This document shows positions 32,333-43,885 of a stretch of DNA of 64,000 nt, one piece after another. How positions within the stretch are numbered: position 1 is the first letter of the stretch; each line of letters opens with the position of its first letter. Origin of the DNA: Taxillus chinensis (lineage: Eukaryota > Streptophyta > Magnoliopsida > Santalales > Loranthaceae). The stretch covers positions 29,399,543-29,463,542 of the forward strand of contig CM042092.1 in the NCBI GenBank assembly GCA_023512835.1, given 5' to 3'. A program made the translations under genes and the position numbers. The notes under the pieces were generated by a model. It ran no database searches, was not told the DNA's origin, and saw only the letters and a program-made list of their open reading frames with translations.

Positions 32333-34149
32333 TGTCATGCCCCGGATTTCCCAACACCGAGAAACCGGTTAGTGATGCCCAATGCCTCACACCCAGGAGG
32401 ACAAGGGGTTGGTGAATGGTCACCTAATAGGGCTCCCTCTAGGGTGCTGCCCCAAACCTGCTATAATCTCACACATGACATGCACAAACCATACAAAAGA
32501 AAAGTCCCCCTATAATAAAACAAGGGTCACATGTTACATAGGGTCACTAGCCCCAAATCACAGTGTTTCAAATAAATACATAAGTTTCAAGTTTAACAAT
32601 TACAATGTCTCAAACAAAACTGTAAATCAAACACACATGCTTCCACGACAATGTAATCCCCCCTAACGCCTGCTAGGTCCTGCAGAGAAAGACATCAAAG
32701 GTGGGTGAGCAAACCATAGCTTAGTAGGGGTTATGCCTCCCTGGGCCAACCCAACATCTCCTCTACAAAATGCTCAGTGCAAATGTGTGCAGTGTAGTGA
32801 AAAATAAATAATAATAGATAACGCATAAGGATTCACAAGTGGTTCCCTCAATGGAACCTAAACATCTCATGTCCACTCCAGGACTGTCCCCTCACTGGGA
32901 CCTCAATATCTCATGTCCATCCCATGGACTGTCCCCTCATTGGGACCTTAATATCTCCTATCCATCCCATGGACTATCCCTTCATTGGGACCTCAATATC
33001 TCCTATCCATCCCATAGACTGTCCCCTCATTGAGACCTCAATATCTCATAACCAAGCACAAAAGCAAAGCATACAAATATCTCATGGAACATCTTTATTA
33101 AGGAACAACAATTCTCATGCATACACCCAAGTTCACAACACACCTCACTATAGCTCCATAACATCTTTATTTCATTTTTCTCAACACAAAACATATATAC
33201 ATATATACACATGCAAATCTCAAAACCACCCATCATAATACAATCTCTCCATAACCGTCATATTAGACAGTTACAACCATTTAAACGGATTCCAGGAGAT
33301 AGAACCACCTACCTCAAATCCAAACTCATTAGGGTTCCGACTTGAAGGATCTCTCACGCTCCTTGCTCCACTCCGATAGGTACCTCCTTCTTCCAAGAAT
33401 GCAACGACAATGACCAAGCCAACAATGATTCCTCTCTTTATCTCTCTCTCCCTCTCTCTCTCTCTCGATTGCGGCTCTCACAAAAAAATGTGGAAAAAAA
33501 CCTAATTCTTGAAGAAATACGTCGTATATCAAAAATACACTGCCGCAAAATCGACGTTGACCACAAATAGCCGGGATCGACCACATCAACCTCCCATTCT
33601 CACATCAACAAGACCCCACATCGATCATTCTTCACATCGTACAAGGTCGTCCTATAGCTTGGTCGACCACGTCGACCCCAAGTCGACCATTTCTCGCGTC
33701 GACCAACACACATGGAAAAGCTCTTGGGAAATTGCTTTTAGTCGACCTCGACCACGTCGACCACGCATCGACCCACATGAAAAATCATCTCACATTGACC
33801 AAACTCTCTAGAAACTCCTTTTGTTCGGCATCGACCACTCGCCATGCTAGGTTGACCACGTCGACTATGCCAGGTCGACCACGTCGACCACTATCCCACA
33901 TCGACCAGGGTCGATCGACCAGCCTACACACTAAAATTCAACTTAGCTTTCTCCAAAATAATTTGGCTTCTGGGACACTGCCCCGGCATCCCCGCAAGGG
34001 GCATTGCACCCTCGGACTCCCGTTAACCGTCTGGTCAAGAGTCCTTGCCAAACGCACAAATGACTAACTCCTCCAATCCCCAAACAAGGTTCATTACAAC
34101 AAGGCACCTCACAACCACAATTTCTCAAGATTAGAACACGGGTTCGATA
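32333..34149 (-). repeat. Tek-B 5' LTR (1817 bases)
   Basis: It matches the 3' LTR along its length, including the 48-base array (32838-33055), AT part, CT-rich part (33430-33470) and GTCGACC array (33545-33925). The start of the LTR at 34149 is changed: after ACACGGGTTC it reads GATA, where the 3' LTR has CTCACA. Confidence 0.93.
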
Positions 34150-34154
34150 GATGA

Positions 34155-34990
34155 TTTCTCTATGTTCAATTCATTTTATCAACTTTGTTTAAAAAACCTA
34201 GATACTACCCTCGAGAGATGTGAAGAAAAAGAACTTGTTCTCAATTGGGAGAAATGCCATTTCATGGTAAATGAGGGCATAATCCTTGGGCACAAGGTGT
34301 CAGCTAAAGGTTTAGAGGTGGATAGAGTTAAGATATCTACCATTGAAACCCTGCCACCTCCAACCAATGTTAAAGGGGTAAGAAGTTTCTTAGGACATGC
34401 TGGGTTCTATAGGAGATTTATTAAGGACTTCCCAAAATAGCTTAGCCCCTACGTGTGTTGTTAGAAAAGGACACAAACTTTTGAAGTCCTTAAGCACAAG
34501 CTAGTCATAGCCCCTGTCATAGTTACTCGGGATTGGGAACAACCGTTTGAGCTTATGTGTGATGCGAGTGACTATGTCGTGGGGGTAGTTCTTGGGCAGA
34601 GGAGAGAGAAAATTTTTAGGGTGATTTACTGTGCTACTAAGACTCTAGATAATGCCTAATAGAACTATAACACTACTGAGAAAGAGTTGCTAGCTGTGGT
34701 GTATGGCTGCAACAAGTTTAGACCTTACCTCTTTGGGTCTAAGGTTGTTGTTTAAACTAACCATGCAACTCTTAAGTATTTGTTAGCTAAGAAAGAAGCT
34801 AAGCCACGTTTGCTAAGATGGGTTCTCCTCTTACACGAGTTTGATTTAGAGATTAGAGACACTAAAAGAGCCTTAAACACTATTGTAGATCACTTTTCTC
34901 GAGTTGAAAGTGCACCTAAGTCTTTACCTATCTCCGATGACTTTCCTGATGAGGCGGTGCTTCAAGTAAGCCGGCTTCCTCGGTTGCTGA
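34155..34990 (+). pseudogene. Ath-2 reverse transcriptase second half and RNase H
   Basis: RT resumes after Tek-B directly behind FMDD, with LKNLDTTLERCEEKELVLNW, EKCHFMVNEGIILGHKVS and RSFLGHAGFYRRFIKDF. RNase H follows: ELMCDASDYVVGVVLGQR, TTEKELLAVVYGCNKFRPYL, then the C-terminal [20 protein letters not shown] and [11 protein letters not shown], where Athila normally has VADHLSRL. A stop stands near 34440 and others at 34660 and 34755. Confidence 0.9.
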
Positions 34991-34999
34991 TATAGCAAA

Positions 35000-36049
35000 C
35001 TATTTAGCCACCGAGTTTATCATTTTCATGCATCGGATTATGGGGGCCACTTTGGAGTGCAAAGAATAGTGGCTAAAATCATGCAATGCAGGTTTTATTG
35101 GCCCAACATGGTTAAAGACACCTATGTCTTTGTTAAAACTTGTGATAGATGCCAAAGGGTAGTTGGACTGTCTAAGAAGAATGAGATGCCCTTAACTAGA
35201 ATCCTTCCAGTTGAAATTTTTGATATTTGGGGCATAAACTTTATGGGGCCATTCCGCATTTCCGATAGGTATTCATACATTTTGTTGGCTATGGATTATG
35301 TGTCTAAGTGGGTTGAGGGAATAATAACAAGAGTGAATGATGCTAGAGTGGTGACTAAGTTCCTCACAAGAAATATCTTTAGCCGATTTGGGACACTAAG
35401 GGCTATTATTAGTGATGAGGGTAGTCACTTTTGTAACAAACTATTTGATAAATTGTTGACCAAGTATGGAGTGAAGCATAGGAAGTCTTTAGCTTATCAC
35501 CCACAAGCTAATGGGCAAGTTGAAGTGTCTAACAGGGAAATAAAAGCTATTCTTCAGAAAACTATTGGAGGAAATAGAAAGGATTGGTCTCAAAGGCTTG
35601 ATGAAGCCTTATGGGCTTATAGGACAGCCTACAAAACTCCCATTGGAATGTCCCCTTACAAAATCCTATATGGGAAGTCTTGTCATTTTCCTGTGGAATT
35701 AGAACACAAGGCTCAATGGGCCTTGAGGAAATTAAATTTTGATCCAAAAGAGACTAAGGGGCTAAGGATGACTCAATTAATTGAGTTAGAAGAATTTAGA
35801 ATGGATGCTTATGAAAGTGCTAAAATTTATAAAGAAAGAACAAAGAAATGGCATGATAGGCACTTAAACAAAGAATTTCTAAACCTGGGGCAAAAAGTTT
35901 TATTGTTTAACACTAGATCGAGGTCATGCCCAGGTAAGTTAAGATCAAAATGGATGGGTCCATTTGTGATAACCGATAAGAAGCCATATGGGAGTTTTGA
36001 GCTTAAAGTGAAGATGGAAAGAAATTTTGGGTTAATGGCAATAGACTAA
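35000..36049 (+). CDS. Ath-2 integrase, long open frame of 330 codons
   Basis: The longest uninterrupted frame in the window (35057-36049). It begins in the zinc domain (IVAKIMQCRFYWPNMVKDTY, CDRCQRVVG), whose HH part lies upstream around 35010-35050 in another frame. The DDE core is intact: INFMGPF, then LLAMDYVSKWVEG, IISDEGSHFCN and PQANGQVEVSNREIKAIL. The C-terminal part has GQKVLLFNTRSRSCPGKLRS followed by KWMGPFVI. Most residues of the family signature are kept while neighbouring domains are broken. An Athila element needs the whole polyprotein, so activity is not expected. Confidence 0.88.
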   Translation, partial: LFSHRVYHFHASDYGGHFGVQRIVAKIMQCRFYWPNMVKDTYVFVKTCDRCQRVVGLSKKNEMPLTRILPVEIFDIWGINFMGPFRISDRYSYILLAMDYVSKWVEGIITRVNDARVVTKFLTRNIFSRFGTLRAIISDEGSHFCNKLFDKLLTKYGVKHRKSLAYHPQANGQVEVSNREIKAILQKTIGGNRKDWSQRLDEALWAYRTAYKTPIGMSPYKILYGKSCHFPVELEHKAQWALRKLNFDPKETKGLRMTQLIELEEFRMDAYESAKIYKERTKKWHDRHLNKEFLNLGQKVLLFNTRSRSCPGKLRSKWMGPFVITDKKPYGSFELKVKMERNFGLMAID

Positions 36050-37185
36050 AACCTTATTATGACCCAACATAGAGGGAGATTGTTGGTTCCCTCTCTTTTG
36101 AGCCTTCATGATCATATCGTCGGTCTAGCTACCAGACTTTAAATAAAGTTCTTGTTGGGAGGCAACCCAATAGCTTTTCTTTTATATTTATTTTATTTTT
36201 GCTTGTTGTTTGCTAACCATGGTGCAGGAGATATAGTTTAGTCTTCACTAACCCTTTTGCGGGCCTATAACTTCTCTATTGAGCTTTGGACTTCATGACT
36301 TCTTTATAAAGCCCAAGTATTGGTCCAACTCGCCAAGTTAAGACAAATGGAATCCGACAACATGCTTGAATGTGACATTATCCATATGTCGTGCAAGAGA
36401 CAAAATTGATCTACAGTGAAAGTAAAGCTATTGGTAAAATTTGGGCTGAATTGGGGCTATACGTGATAATGGAATATCACGTTCAAGGGCCGAATTCTCT
36501 GAAATTTTAATGAATGGTTGATGAAAGTATTTGGAGCATTTTTCTCTTACGCACGTGATATCAATGGTGCCATTTCTACGGTCGAAAAGCAAAAAATAGT
36601 GTTTTAATGTTGTGTAGAGCTACAACTAATATGTCTGCAAAAGGCATTTTTTATCTACAAGTGCATGAGGGACCCACTAGAAAAATTTGAGACGATTTGG
36701 CCTTGACCGTGACAATGCCCATATCATGTGCAAGGGTAATTTTTGTCCAATTGCCTTGAAATTTGGAGGACACATGTATAACATAATTTGGAGCATCTTT
36801 TGTTACGCACGCGATATCAAATGAGCTTGTCTCGCTAGGCAAACAAAAGAAAATGTGTTTTCTCATATCGAAAATTGGAGAGAAATCCACCGATAGTTAA
36901 GTATCTTCCTACTCCCTATTCTATGCCATGAGGACATAACATACTTTAAGTGTGGTGTGGGGAGTGACTTGAGCCACTTGTTGTCCTTGATTGTGAGAAT
37001 GTTTATTTTGTTTTTGGTTTGTGTTTTTGGTCTATTGTTTGTTTGTTATTTTTATTTTGTGTTACCTGTTTGAGTTGCTTCAATGTGTGATTTGCATGTG
37101 GAGAGGCATGTATACTAGGTATGCAATTTTGGCTTAAATTTTCATATTTTTTATGCCACATTAGTATCATGTTGTGATAATGGTG
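36050..37185 (+). other. Ath-2 3' non-coding region, first part
   Basis: No protein is recognised, and no env-like ORF. TTGGGAGGCAACCCAA at about 36155 is shared with Ath-1 (8960). CACGTGATAT and related sites occur around 36460, 36550 and 36800. At 36930-36960, GCCATGAGGACATAAC and TAAGTGTGGTGTGGGGAG form an internal polypurine-like motif also seen in Ath-1. Confidence 0.75.
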
Positions 37186-37912
37186 TGTCATGCCCTGGAT
37201 TTCCCAACACCGAGAAACCGGTTAGTGATGCCCCATGCCTCGCACCCAGGAGGAGGACAAGGGGTTGGTGAATGGTCACCTAATAGGGCTCCCTCTTGGG
37301 TGCTGCCCCAAACCTATCACAATCTCACACATGACATGCACAAACCACACAATTTAATACTTCATGTAATAAAACTGTCACATAATAAATAGGGTGACCA
37401 GCCCCAAAACACGGTGTCTCAAATAAGTACACCAATCTCAAGCAAATACAAGAGTCTTAGTCTCCTCAATTACAATACATCAAAGAGAACAATAAAACAA
37501 GACATCAAAGGTGGGTGAGCAAACCACGGCTTAGTAGGGGTTATGTCTCTCTGGACCAACCCAACATCTCCTCCACAAAATGCTCTGTGCAGATATGTGC
37601 AGTGTAGTGTAATTAAAGTATAATAAAATACACACAAGAAATTCATAGGAAGTTCCCTCAATGGAACCTCAATGTCTCATGTCCATCCCATGGACTGTCC
37701 CCTCACTGGGACCTCATATCTCATGTCCAATCCAGGACTGTCCCCTCACTGGGACCTCATATCTCATACACAAGCATGATAACGAAATACACAATTTAAC
37801 TCATGGAACATCTCTATTTAAGCATAACAAATCACACACATATGCTTAAACTCACATTACACCTCAACACAAACTCAAGGACATCTCTATCACATGTTTC
37901 TCAATGCAAAAC

Positions 37913-37944
<32 letters not shown>

Positions 37945-38753
37945 TCATGCATGTCTCACAATCACACATCACAATACAATCTCCCCACAATCGTCATCTC
38001 AAACAATTACAACTCATAAAACGGGTTCTAGGAGATAAAACCACCTACCTTAGATCCGATTGTGTTAGGGTTTGGAAATCAAGAAATCGGATAATCCTCC
38101 TTCCTCCTTGCTCCTCTCCAATGGCGCCTCCCGATTCCAAGAACGCACCTACAACGATTGTATAGATGACAATCTCTCTCTCTCTCTCTTTTGCGTCGGT
38201 GGCTACGGAAAAAGAACCCTGAAATCGAAAGACGAAGTCGTATCAAAAATACATTGTCACAGAGGCGACGTCGACCCAAAAACAGGCAGGATTGACCCAC
38301 ATCAACCGCCCTTCTCGCATCGACCAGGCCTCAACGTCGACCAAAACTCACATCGCATCAGGTCGATCTCAAGCTAGATTGACCACATCGACCCACGTCG
38401 AACATTTCTCGCGTCGACCGATACACATGGAAAAGCTCTTGGGAAATTGCTCGTGGTCGACCTCAACCACACATCGACCTACGTTGAACAAGAATCTCAC
38501 ATCGACCACACACATCGATGCACGTCAACCACGTCGACCGCTCATTCCGCCAGGTTGACCACGTCGACCCTTGCCACGGCGAGACCCCCCCGCCGAGGCG
38601 TTGCGCCCTCGGACTCCCGCTGGCCGTCGGGTCAAGGTGCTTGCCAAAACACAAAAAAAAAAAGACTAATTCATCCAAGCCCAAACACGTGTCGATATAA
38701 CATAAGGCACCTCACAACCTCTAACTCTCAGGATTAGGACACGGGTCCTCACA
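37186..38753 (-). mobile_element. Solo LTR of family Tek-B in Ath-2
   Basis: Flanked by TGGTG (37181-37185 and 38754-38758). It starts TGTGAGGACCCGTG on the minus strand at 38753 and ends GGGCATGACA at 37186. At 1568 bases it is shorter than the LTRs of the complete element, mainly through fewer units in the tandem array (37650-37770) and shorter parts near 37440. The AT, CT (38172-38190) and GTCGACC (38262-38580) blocks are all present. Confidence 0.95.
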
Positions 38754-38758
38754 TGGTG

Positions 38759-39607
38759 TTAAAATAATTAAGGTGTGCTATGATTTAGTTTAATCATGTT
38801 TATATCTCTTGAATGATATCACCATTTTTTTAGAGCTGGAATTTGAATATTAAATGAGCATGACATGCTAGGATAACACTTAGTGACCCTTAGACTTGAG
38901 TGAAAAGAAAATCCAAAAGAAAAATGATAAAAACCTCTTTCTAGCCCTTGAGTGACACTCATGGTTTATGGGGTAATAGTTTTCTTTGATCCTCTTTACT
39001 TTTAACATTGGTTATTTAATCGTAGGAGTTAAGTAAGCATGATGATTACTTATTAGTGCTTAGTGCTTGGTGTATGATGCTAGTGATACAAGGTCATTTA
39101 AGTCACTTTGACTTCCTATATATCCATTTTCTGTTTTGTTGTGTTGTATATGTAGAAGGCTATGATGTACAATGTGAAAAAGCCCATCACTTAATTGGAT
39201 AATGGGATGTGAGACACTCAGTGTATTTCCGTCTCTCCCTACTTAGCAAAAGTGCAAGGGGTATGCATTAGAAAGAGCTAGCCCTATTTATGTGTCATGT
39301 AATAAAGGGATTATGATATATGTTTCTCTCCCAATAGCAAGGAAAAAGGTGAGTAAAAAAAGAGTGAATAATCCATCAAGGGAGAGCATAAAATGTAACC
39401 TTGTAAGGTCATTATTTAAAAGAAGTGTTAAAAAAATAAAAAAATATTTTTAGAATAAAACCCATAATGGCTGAGTTGTGTTTGTTTAGAGAGTATTGAG
39501 CTCAATTCTTTGGCTCAAAGAGTGTTTTATCAATATAGAATAGTGTGTGAGTGTCCAAACAAAGTAGAATAGAGGGTGTGTTTTCTTTGATGAGCACAAT
39601 AGGAAAT
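38759..39607 (+). other. Ath-2 3' non-coding region, second part
   Basis: It is homologous to Ath-1 at about 8140-7320 read in reverse, which confirms that Athila sequence continues after the solo LTR. It is non-coding; it ends at 39607, where Cop-2 begins. The last bases GAAAT would be the left target duplication of Cop-2. Confidence 0.8.
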
Positions 39608-41022
39608 TGTTGGATCAAGCCCAGAATTTGGATAATGCGGATAAAACCCTATGTAATTTGATCCGACACTTTGATTGTTTTATCTTAAGTTATTGCAGAA
39701 GATAGGATCTTAATACGGACCTTCACTCGTGAGAGCAAAGCCAAGGACATGATACATAATCCTGATTCAAATAAGAGTGAGTGTTATCAAACACTTGGTA
39801 AATAACCAAGTCTCTACTTCATATGGAATAAGGATCATTCGTGCAAACTAATCACTTAAAGCTACGGACTAAGGAATCTGTGCCTAACACTTTTAATGGA
39901 CTAATTCAAATAGATACGGAGTAAGAATCCTAGTCTACAAGTCGCACGGAGTAAGAGAAAGTCTTCGCGGAATAAAAAGCTAATTCTTCCATTCAAGCGG
40001 ATTAAGGATAAGAAGACACGGAATAAGGATCTGAGTCTTTCATAGATGCGGAGTAAGGAAGTACTTGTGCGGAATAAGGACCCAAGTCCTTTATTCGCAT
40101 GAAGTAAGGAAACTAGATGCAGAGTAAGGAATTTGAACCAGTTACTCATGCGGAGTAAGGATGTGCTGACACGGAGTAAGCCATCTGATCCTTCAGCTCA
40201 TACGGAGTAAGGAAGCGCTGATGCAGAGTAAGCTCTCTGACCTTCTCATTCATACGGAGTATGGAAGCACTGATACAGAATAAGGATTCCAGTACCAAAC
40301 TAATACGGAGTAAGCAACCAATGATATAGAGTAAGGATCCGAGCTTCATTAACACGAAGTAAGAAACTTTACGACGGATTAAGAAGACGCTGCTTCAACT
40401 TATCTCTTTGCATTCAAAGTCACCAGCTCGCTGTGTCCTGATGTAAGACAAACTCATCGATAACCTAAAGCATCTTACACGTGGATCACACGGATATGTG
40501 GACACAACTTTAACTGCACTTGGGTACTCACAAAGACGCTTATGTTTTACAAACCCAAGATCTTGAGCTCCACATCCGCAGCATTCAAGGTAGAGAGAAT
40601 TCTGAGGAATAGTCAATGCTACACATTGCTTAGAAGAACAAGTTCCAAGATTGTCTCTCATGGATGTCTATATATATATATATATATATAATAACACTTG
40701 TAAATTTAAAAAGTTTTGATGTTCGTGAGTTTGTAATAAGCGTGTATGTACAAGAGCTCATTGAGATCATAGAGGCTAGCGTGTGAGTCTTCTGTAAACA
40801 GAGTGTAAAAGAGTTTGTTTGAGTAAATCTAAAAGCCTTACAAGCTTTAATCTGTTTCTATTTTGTTATACTTATCAGTTGATAATAAAACAAAATATTT
40901 CACTATCTGGTTATCTTCCGCATTGATTTTATCTCTTAACCAGATAAGTGTCGTGCCTAAGAGTGAGAAAAGAGTTTTTGAGAAAAGCCTATTGACCCCC
41001 TCTAGGCTCCCAGGGACCAACA
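39608..41022 (+). repeat. Cop-2 5' LTR (1415 bases)
   Basis: The ends TGTTGG and CCAACA form a six-base inverted terminal pair. It has a degenerate array at 39915-40390, an AT run at 40668-40690 and a CCCCCTCTAGGC motif near its end. No gene lies here. Confidence 0.9.
39915..40390 (+). repeat. Degenerate ACGGAGTAAGGA array in the Cop-2 LTR
   Basis: About 18 imperfect copies of CACGGAGTAAGGA or GCGGAATAAGGA separated by variable spacers of about 10-20 bases. It probably lies in U3. Confidence 0.85.
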
Positions 41023-41024
41023 AG

Positions 41025-41036
41025 TGGTATCAGAGC
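41025..41036 (+). other. Primer binding site of Cop-2 (tRNA-Met)
   Basis: TGGTATCAGAGC, the perfect canonical site, two bases after the LTR end. Confidence 0.95.
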
Positions 41037-41083
41037 AAGTTCTACCTACTCAAACTAGAGATCCCACTCTTTCTCTCTCAACA

Positions 41084-42355
41084 ATGGCCGAAGAAAGCAG
41101 CATGCTATTCAACACTCGCCTTAACTCCCAGAGGTGCTCAAGAGTCCCTCCCCAATCAAAACAACGAAGTGAAAATGTCGATCCACCTCAACCTTGTTGC
41201 TGCCGTGCTCCACAACCACGGAGTTCTAGTTTTACTTTGACCGAACCGCCAAAATTCACACCTGAGATTTTCTCCCAGGTGGAGAGCTCGCATGAAGATG
41301 TTCATGGTACGCCATGATCATCTCATATGGCCGTGTCTTCATCGGGAGCTACCGATTCTGATGACTATCGGAGAACATGGAGTTATAAGGCCAAACACGG
41401 ATGCTAAACTTACCCATGATGAAAGAGCCTGGCGGTGTGCTAGCGAAAAGGCTCCTGGCATATGTTACATCATCTTTGGACTCGAAGCATTCACGGACGT
41501 CCAGGGCTGCACAACAACGACGTCTGGGGATAAGCCGACAATCCTTTATGAGGGAAGTTAGTCCCGGATGCGGAACGTTATCTATGCTCTCAGGCGAACT
41601 TTGAGAGCTTCAATAACAAACCTGGCGAATCCCTTGAGAGCATCTATCGGAGATTCGGCAAGCTTATCCTTGAGCTGAAAACTGTCAATGAGCACTACAC
41701 TCAATTCCAAATCAATGACATGTTTTTTCGTTCTTTGTCGGATCGCTACTACTCCAAGCGGCTCCAGATGCAAGTTGACAAGAACCGGTATGTTCCCCTT
41801 GAAGAACTATACGGAGAGCTACGGACTCATGAGGTTAGGTTCAAATACACTAACTGAGATGAGAAAATAGCTCAGAAAGAAAATGGGGTAGCCTTTAAAG
41901 CTACAAAATGTCTCAACATACTGCGGAATGATTATACGGAAGAGTCAGAGAACTCTGACTCTGACGCTGAAGAAGAAATAGCTCTTCTGGTCAAATCCTT
42001 CGAGCGATTCCAGCGGAAAAGTAGAAAAGGATTCAGAAGAGGCTCCTCATCATCATCCCGCAAGAAGGAGCGATCGGAGTCGAGTTCCCAAGAATGCTAC
42101 AACTGTGGGAAACCCGGTCACTGGGCCAAGGATTGTAAATCCAAATCAAAGTTGGCGGATAAAAGTGATAAGGTTAAACCCCGACGCTCCACCTCAGAAA
42201 GCGGCAAGGACAAGAGGAAGGCATTCATCACGAAGTATCTCGGTGGCTCGGAAGAAGAGGAGGAATCCTCCTGATGATAAGCCAACCCCAAAGCCAAATG
42301 TCCGCCTCATGTTAAATACCGAGGTACCTTCTATCTCTAAGCTATTGAGTAAATG
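41084..42355 (+). pseudogene. Cop-2 gag, capsid and zinc knuckle
   Basis: The start MAEESSMLFNTRLNSQRCS is at 41084. The copia-type gag domain is visible at about 41560-41860: NFESFNNKPGESLESIYRRF, KLILELKTVNEHYTQFQIND, FFRSLSDRYYSKRLQMQV, ELYGELRTHEVRFK. An acidic, serine-rich part (about 41930-42080) leads to the zinc knuckle CYNCGKPGHWAKDC at about 42094-42135. Frame changes at about 41310, 41560 and 42140 break it. Confidence 0.87.
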
Positions 42356-42413
42356 AGAATCTTTTACTATTGAACGCGATCATGAAAGGAATGAGAGACT
42401 AATAATTACTCAA

Positions 42414-43382
42414 ATGGACAAAGATATGGAAAGTCAGGCTAAACGTCTAGAGTTCTCTATTGCAAGACTTGAAAAAGATATAGCTGACTTTAGGACTAAA
42501 GAGGTTTGGTATCACGATCTTAAAGCTGAAAATCATTTGTTAAATACCAACCTAACTGGCCTAACTGTAAATCTTAAAAGACTCGAAAATGAACTTGAAA
42601 AGGAAAAAGAAATAAATCGCAAGTGGCTACATTCAGGGGAAATAGCTTTTACGTTAAGAACTAATCCGGACGATATTCGAGTTAAACCTGGCCTTGGCTC
42701 CGAACCATCAACCTCCACACAAGCTATTGAGTGTCCTCCGGATTTCATTCCGGAACTAACCAACCTTTATCCTATTAGTACATCTAAACCATTGGATGGT
42801 TTCATTTCAGGTGGCACAATAGTCTATGATTGTGGAAAAGAGGCTGTTACTGCTGTTCCTGAAGTAGTAGCACCTGTACCTAACAATGAAGGGAAGACAG
42901 CTGCAGTTAAAGCCAAAATTGTAGCACCCAAAAAGAAAGGAAAGGCTAAGGCTGACGCATATAGGGCCAAGAGCGTGTCAACCAATCGCAAAGAATTACG
43001 CCATAGGGATCAGTGTAGAAAACTTGTAAAATCTAAGAAATCTGTATCCCCTGTTTGTGCTCCACATCATAGTGTCTGCTCCATTTATAGAGAAATTAGT
43101 CATTATCACTATGAATGTTGGAGTTTATTTGATGATTGGCTTTGTAATCAAGTTCATATTAATAAAGATCAGTTCATCAAAAAGGGTTTTTCGAGCAAAG
43201 CAAAATCTAAATCTCAAAGGAGTAACTCTCCCAAGAAAACCAAAATAAAAGAAGCAACTGACATTAACAAAGTAAAGTCAACTTGGAAAGCTATAGTTCC
43301 TAACAAAGTAAAATCCGGAAGTGTTGACACTGCTGTTGTTTCTCCTAACTGCCTGAAACAAGTTTGGGCAACAAAAGTGTAA
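42414..43382 (+). CDS. Cop-2 gag C-terminal region, 322-codon open frame
   Basis: An uninterrupted frame. Residues 1-80 have the heptad pattern of a coiled coil (AKRLEFSIARLEKDIADF, LTVNLKRLENELEKEKEINR). A lysine- and alanine-rich part and a second Cys/His cluster (CAPHHSVCSIYREISHYHYE, then CW) follow at about residues 210-240. Long coiled-coil extensions after the first zinc knuckle are typical of SIRE-type gag-pol. The segment ends before protease with QVWATKV and a stop. It is not a separate gene, but part of the polyprotein now cut by stops at both sides. Confidence 0.8.
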   Translation: MDKDMESQAKRLEFSIARLEKDIADFRTKEVWYHDLKAENHLLNTNLTGLTVNLKRLENELEKEKEINRKWLHSGEIAFTLRTNPDDIRVKPGLGSEPSTSTQAIECPPDFIPELTNLYPISTSKPLDGFISGGTIVYDCGKEAVTAVPEVVAPVPNNEGKTAAVKAKIVAPKKKGKAKADAYRAKSVSTNRKELRHRDQCRKLVKSKKSVSPVCAPHHSVCSIYREISHYHYECWSLFDDWLCNQVHINKDQFIKKGFSSKAKSKSQRSNSPKKTKIKEATDINKVKSTWKAIVPNKVKSGSVDTAVVSPNCLKQVWATKV

Positions 43383-43399
43383 ACTGTTGTCTTGCAGGA

Positions 43400-43880
43400 G
43401 CATCTCTAGAATACATTGCTGGACCACTTGAAGTTAAAGATCAATCAAAGTAGTGGATCCTAGATAGTGGATGCTCCGGACATATGACGGGTGATCAGTC
43501 TCTGCTCGTTGAAGTTACTGACAAACAAGGTCCATTCGTATTATATGGTGACAACAGCAAAGGTAAGACTGTGAAGTATGGCACTTTAACCAACGGCTGT
43601 GTATCAATTACTAAAGTTGCACTAGTCGAAGGTTTAAAGCATAATCTGTTGAGTGTTAGTAATTTTTGTGACAAAGGGTTTACCGTTTCCTTCATGTCCA
43701 ACACCTGCACAGTTAGGGAAAACTTATCTAGAGATGTTAAGTTATCCGGATTAAGAGATGGGGACATATACTCAGTGGTCTTAAGAAATAATTCTTCGAC
43801 CCTATATGCTTCCTCACTAAAGCATCAAATAAAGAAAGTTGCTATGGAACAAGCGTTGCACACATTTAAATTTTAAGACT
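43400..43880 (+). pseudogene. Cop-2 protease and start of the pre-integrase domain
   Basis: WILDSGCSGHMTGD at about 43453-43494 contains the copia protease DSG active site. Then come LLVEVTDKQGPFVLYGDNSK, the ALVEGLKHNLLSVSNFCDKG motif and GLRDGDIYSVVL, all typical of copia. A stop stands just before the active site (SKxW). After LHTFKF and a stop the sequence is cut by the Tek-A solo LTR at 43886. Confidence 0.9.
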
Positions 43881-43885
43881 TTGTC

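Larger units (their letters stand above)
23594..34149 (-). mobile_element. Tek-B: complete chromovirus in the Ath-2 RT
   Basis: This minus-strand element has two LTRs (32333-34149 and 23594-25379), a primer site, gag, protease, RT, RNase H, integrase, chromodomain and a polypurine tract. Five-base duplications GATGA flank it (23589-23593 and 34150-34154), and the Ath-2 RT motif continues exactly across. The 5' LTR edge at 34140-34149 is altered compared with the 3' LTR. It contains a Tat-like solo LTR at 28762-30262. Confidence 0.95.
16587..39607 (+). mobile_element. Ath-2: Athila element, open at right, with four insertions
   Basis: A plus-strand Athila element: 5' LTR, degenerate tRNA-Asp primer site, gag, protease, RT-RNase H, integrase and long 3' non-coding DNA. 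It is interrupted by a Tek-D solo LTR (17484), Tek-B (23594), a Tek-B solo LTR (37186) and Cop-2 (39608). Its 3' LTR is outside the window. The left flank reads GACGC; the partner duplication is not visible. The host reading resumes exactly at each closed insertion, which confirms the borders. Confidence 0.9.
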
